From: Planctomycetota bacterium
Lineage (GTDB): Bacteria; Planctomycetota; UBA1135; GCA-002686595
Length of the DNA stretch: 64,000 nucleotides
Assembly (NCBI GenBank): GCA_020638835.1
Contig: JACKHV010000006.1
Coordinates: 62,001-126,000, forward strand
Direction: 5' to 3'
Shown: piece after piece, positions 62,856 to 64,000 of the stretch
Position numbering within the stretch: the stretch's first letter is position 1
Layout: each line of letters opens with the position of its first letter
Program-made: the position numbers and the translations under genes
The notes under the pieces: model-generated
The model's input: the letters and a program-made list of their open reading frames with translations, nothing else
Database searches by the model: none
Told to the model about the DNA's origin: nothing

Positions 62856-64000
62856 ACCTGACCTTCTTCTCGGGGGCGGTGACGGCGGCGGGAATCGCCG
62901 CGCTGGCGGGCGGCCTCTTCTGGCTGCAACGTCTGCGCGTTCGTCACCGCGAGGTGCCGGTCGTGACGGCACTCTTCTGGCGCGAAGCCGTCGAAGAGAC
63001 GCGTGCCCGCGAGCTGCGGCTGCGCTTCCGCCATCCGCTCGCGTACCTGTTCATCCTGGCGATCTGCGCGGCGCTGTGGCTGGCCGCCGCCGGCCTGCGC
63101 TTCGAGGCGGGATCGGACCGCAGCGTCGTGCTGCTGCTCGACGCCTCGGCCGGCATGGCGCGCGGCACGCGATTCGACGACGCGCTGCGGAACATGCGCG
63201 ACATGCTCGAGGGTCTGCCCGCCTCCAAGCGCTCCGCGATCGCGTGCGGCGCGACCGATCGCACGCTGCTGCTGCCCGGCGAAGAGCTCGCCTGGTTCGA
63301 CGAGCGCGTCGCAGGCCTCGCGCCCGAAGCGTGTCCGTCCTCGATCGAGGACCGCGTGTTCACGCTCGCCGCGGCCGGCGCGGATCGACCGACGACCGTC
63401 GTCGTGTTCGGTGACGCGCACCTCGACGCGTCGGCGCTCGACCTGCTGCCGCAGGACTTCGAGCTCGTCACCTCCCTCGCGCCGCGCACCGCCGGCGACG
63501 AGTGCGGCATCACCGCGCTCGGCGTCACGCCCGCGGCTTCGGGACGCTGGAGCGCGGTCGACGTGCTCGTCGAACTGTCGGGGTCCGCGTCGCGTGACGT
63601 GACTCTCGAGCTCCGCGGTGCGCCGCTCCATCGCGCGCCCGAGTCCTCGAACGACGGAACACGCCTTCGGCTCGTGTTCCGCGACGTCCCCGCGGACGGC
63701 GACACGCTCACGGCGCGCCTCGCCGGCTCGGACGGGCTGACTGCGGACGACACGGCCGCGCTCGTGCTGCCGCTGCGCCGCCGCGTCCGCGTGCAAGCGG
63801 ATCCCGAGCTGTCGCCGCGCGTCGCGAGCGCGCTGGCCGCCGACCCGGGCGTCGAGTTGGTCGAGGGCGACGCCGAAGTCGTCTTCGGCGGAACGCGGTC
63901 CGCGACGGCACCGGGATTCACCTTCGACGCGGAGCTGAGCGGCGTCGTGGTCGGCGCACCGGCCGGCGATCCCGGCTTGGCCGCTTTCCTCGAGCGCCTG
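62852..64000 (+). CDS. BatA-like protein, 3' end beyond window
   Basis: The frame is open from GTG at 62852 to the right edge (383 codons). The N-terminus (FFSGAVTAAGIAALAGGLFWL) and a second helix near 68-82 are the two membrane segments of the BatA N-terminal domain, with EVPVVTALFWR between them. A VWA-like domain starts at VVLLLDASAGM near 92, where DASAG resembles the MIDAS DxSxS with the second Ser changed. The BatA/BatB proteins act with MoxR and DUF58 in the Bat aerotolerance operon. The rest of the operon lies outside the window. Confidence 0.85.
   Translation, partial: MNLTFFSGAVTAAGIAALAGGLFWLQRLRVRHREVPVVTALFWREAVEETRARELRLRFRHPLAYLFILAICAALWLAAAGLRFEAGSDRSVVLLLDASAGMARGTRFDDALRNMRDMLEGLPASKRSAIACGATDRTLLLPGEELAWFDERVAGLAPEACPSSIEDRVFTLAAAGADRPTTVVVFGDAHLDASALDLLPQDFELVTSLAPRTAGDECGITALGVTPAASGRWSAVDVLVELSGSASRDVTLELRGAPLHRAPESSNDGTRLRLVFRDVPADGDTLTARLAGSDGLTADDTAALVLPLRRRVRVQADPELSPRVASALAADPGVELVEGDAEVVFGGTRSATAPGFTFDAELSGVVVGAPAGDPGLAAFLERL

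Overview
This is a GC-rich bacterial chromosome segment with tightly packed genes, many 4-base stop/start overlaps and frequent GTG and TTG starts. It suggests a deep-branching, probably aerobic planctomycete. The grounds are large secreted proteins built from PPC-like repeats that share one C-terminal module, a DUF2231/planctomycete-type cytochrome c protein, and several lipoproteins. The taxonomic call is inference from protein style; no rRNA or tRNA gene was seen.

Layout. 1-7.2 kb: three secreted proteins (the first cut by the window edge) and a polyferredoxin fused to TPRs. 7.4-13.1 kb: a bifunctional hydroxylase/old-yellow-enzyme, proC, plsC and an acyl-CoA ligase. 13.3-24.1 kb: mixed housekeeping and envelope genes, including a B12-type radical SAM protein, a bolA/monothiol glutaredoxin pair, a lipoprotein methyltransferase, an APC transporter, moaA and a four-CBS protein. 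24.1-31.0 kb: cytosine deaminase and a nucleobase permease, then a run of small genes including a TrmO-VOC fusion. 31.1-48.5 kb: a nucleobase catabolism island in two divergent operons. The leftward operon carries the reductive pyrimidine route (mmsA-type dehydrogenase, beta-ureidopropionase, dihydropyrimidinase, class III aminotransferase, PreA). The rightward operon carries two molybdenum hydroxylases, an SsnA-like amidohydrolase, two fold-type II PLP enzymes and a nitrilase. 48.8-51.3 kb: a PPC-repeat secreted protein. 51.4-53.4 kb: a short YgfK-like iron-sulfur protein that probably belongs to the purine system. 53.5-56.9 kb: a membrane cytochrome c, an AI-2E-type permease and a secreted protein. 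57.2 kb to the end: a Bat-like operon (TPR protein, charged membrane protein, MoxR, DUF58, BatA-like), cut by the right edge.

Working together. The permease and deaminase would bring in and convert cytosine to uracil. PreA, dihydropyrimidinase, ureidopropionase, aminotransferase and the semialdehyde dehydrogenase would take uracil or thymine to acetyl- or propionyl-CoA. The Mo-hydroxylases, SsnA-like protein and YgfK-like protein resemble the E. coli ygfK-ssnA-ygfM-xdhD purine set. Here YgfK lacks its usual flavin/NAD(P) half, and two PLP enzymes plus a nitrilase sit in the operon.

The most unusual non-coding signal is a set of three long, nearly or fully perfect palindromes (6084-6169, 21176-21276, 37319-37461). 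Their interiors differ but their outer ends share a short motif, GTAC[GC]GT[AG]CCG. Two of them abut stop codons and one fills a divergent promoter region.
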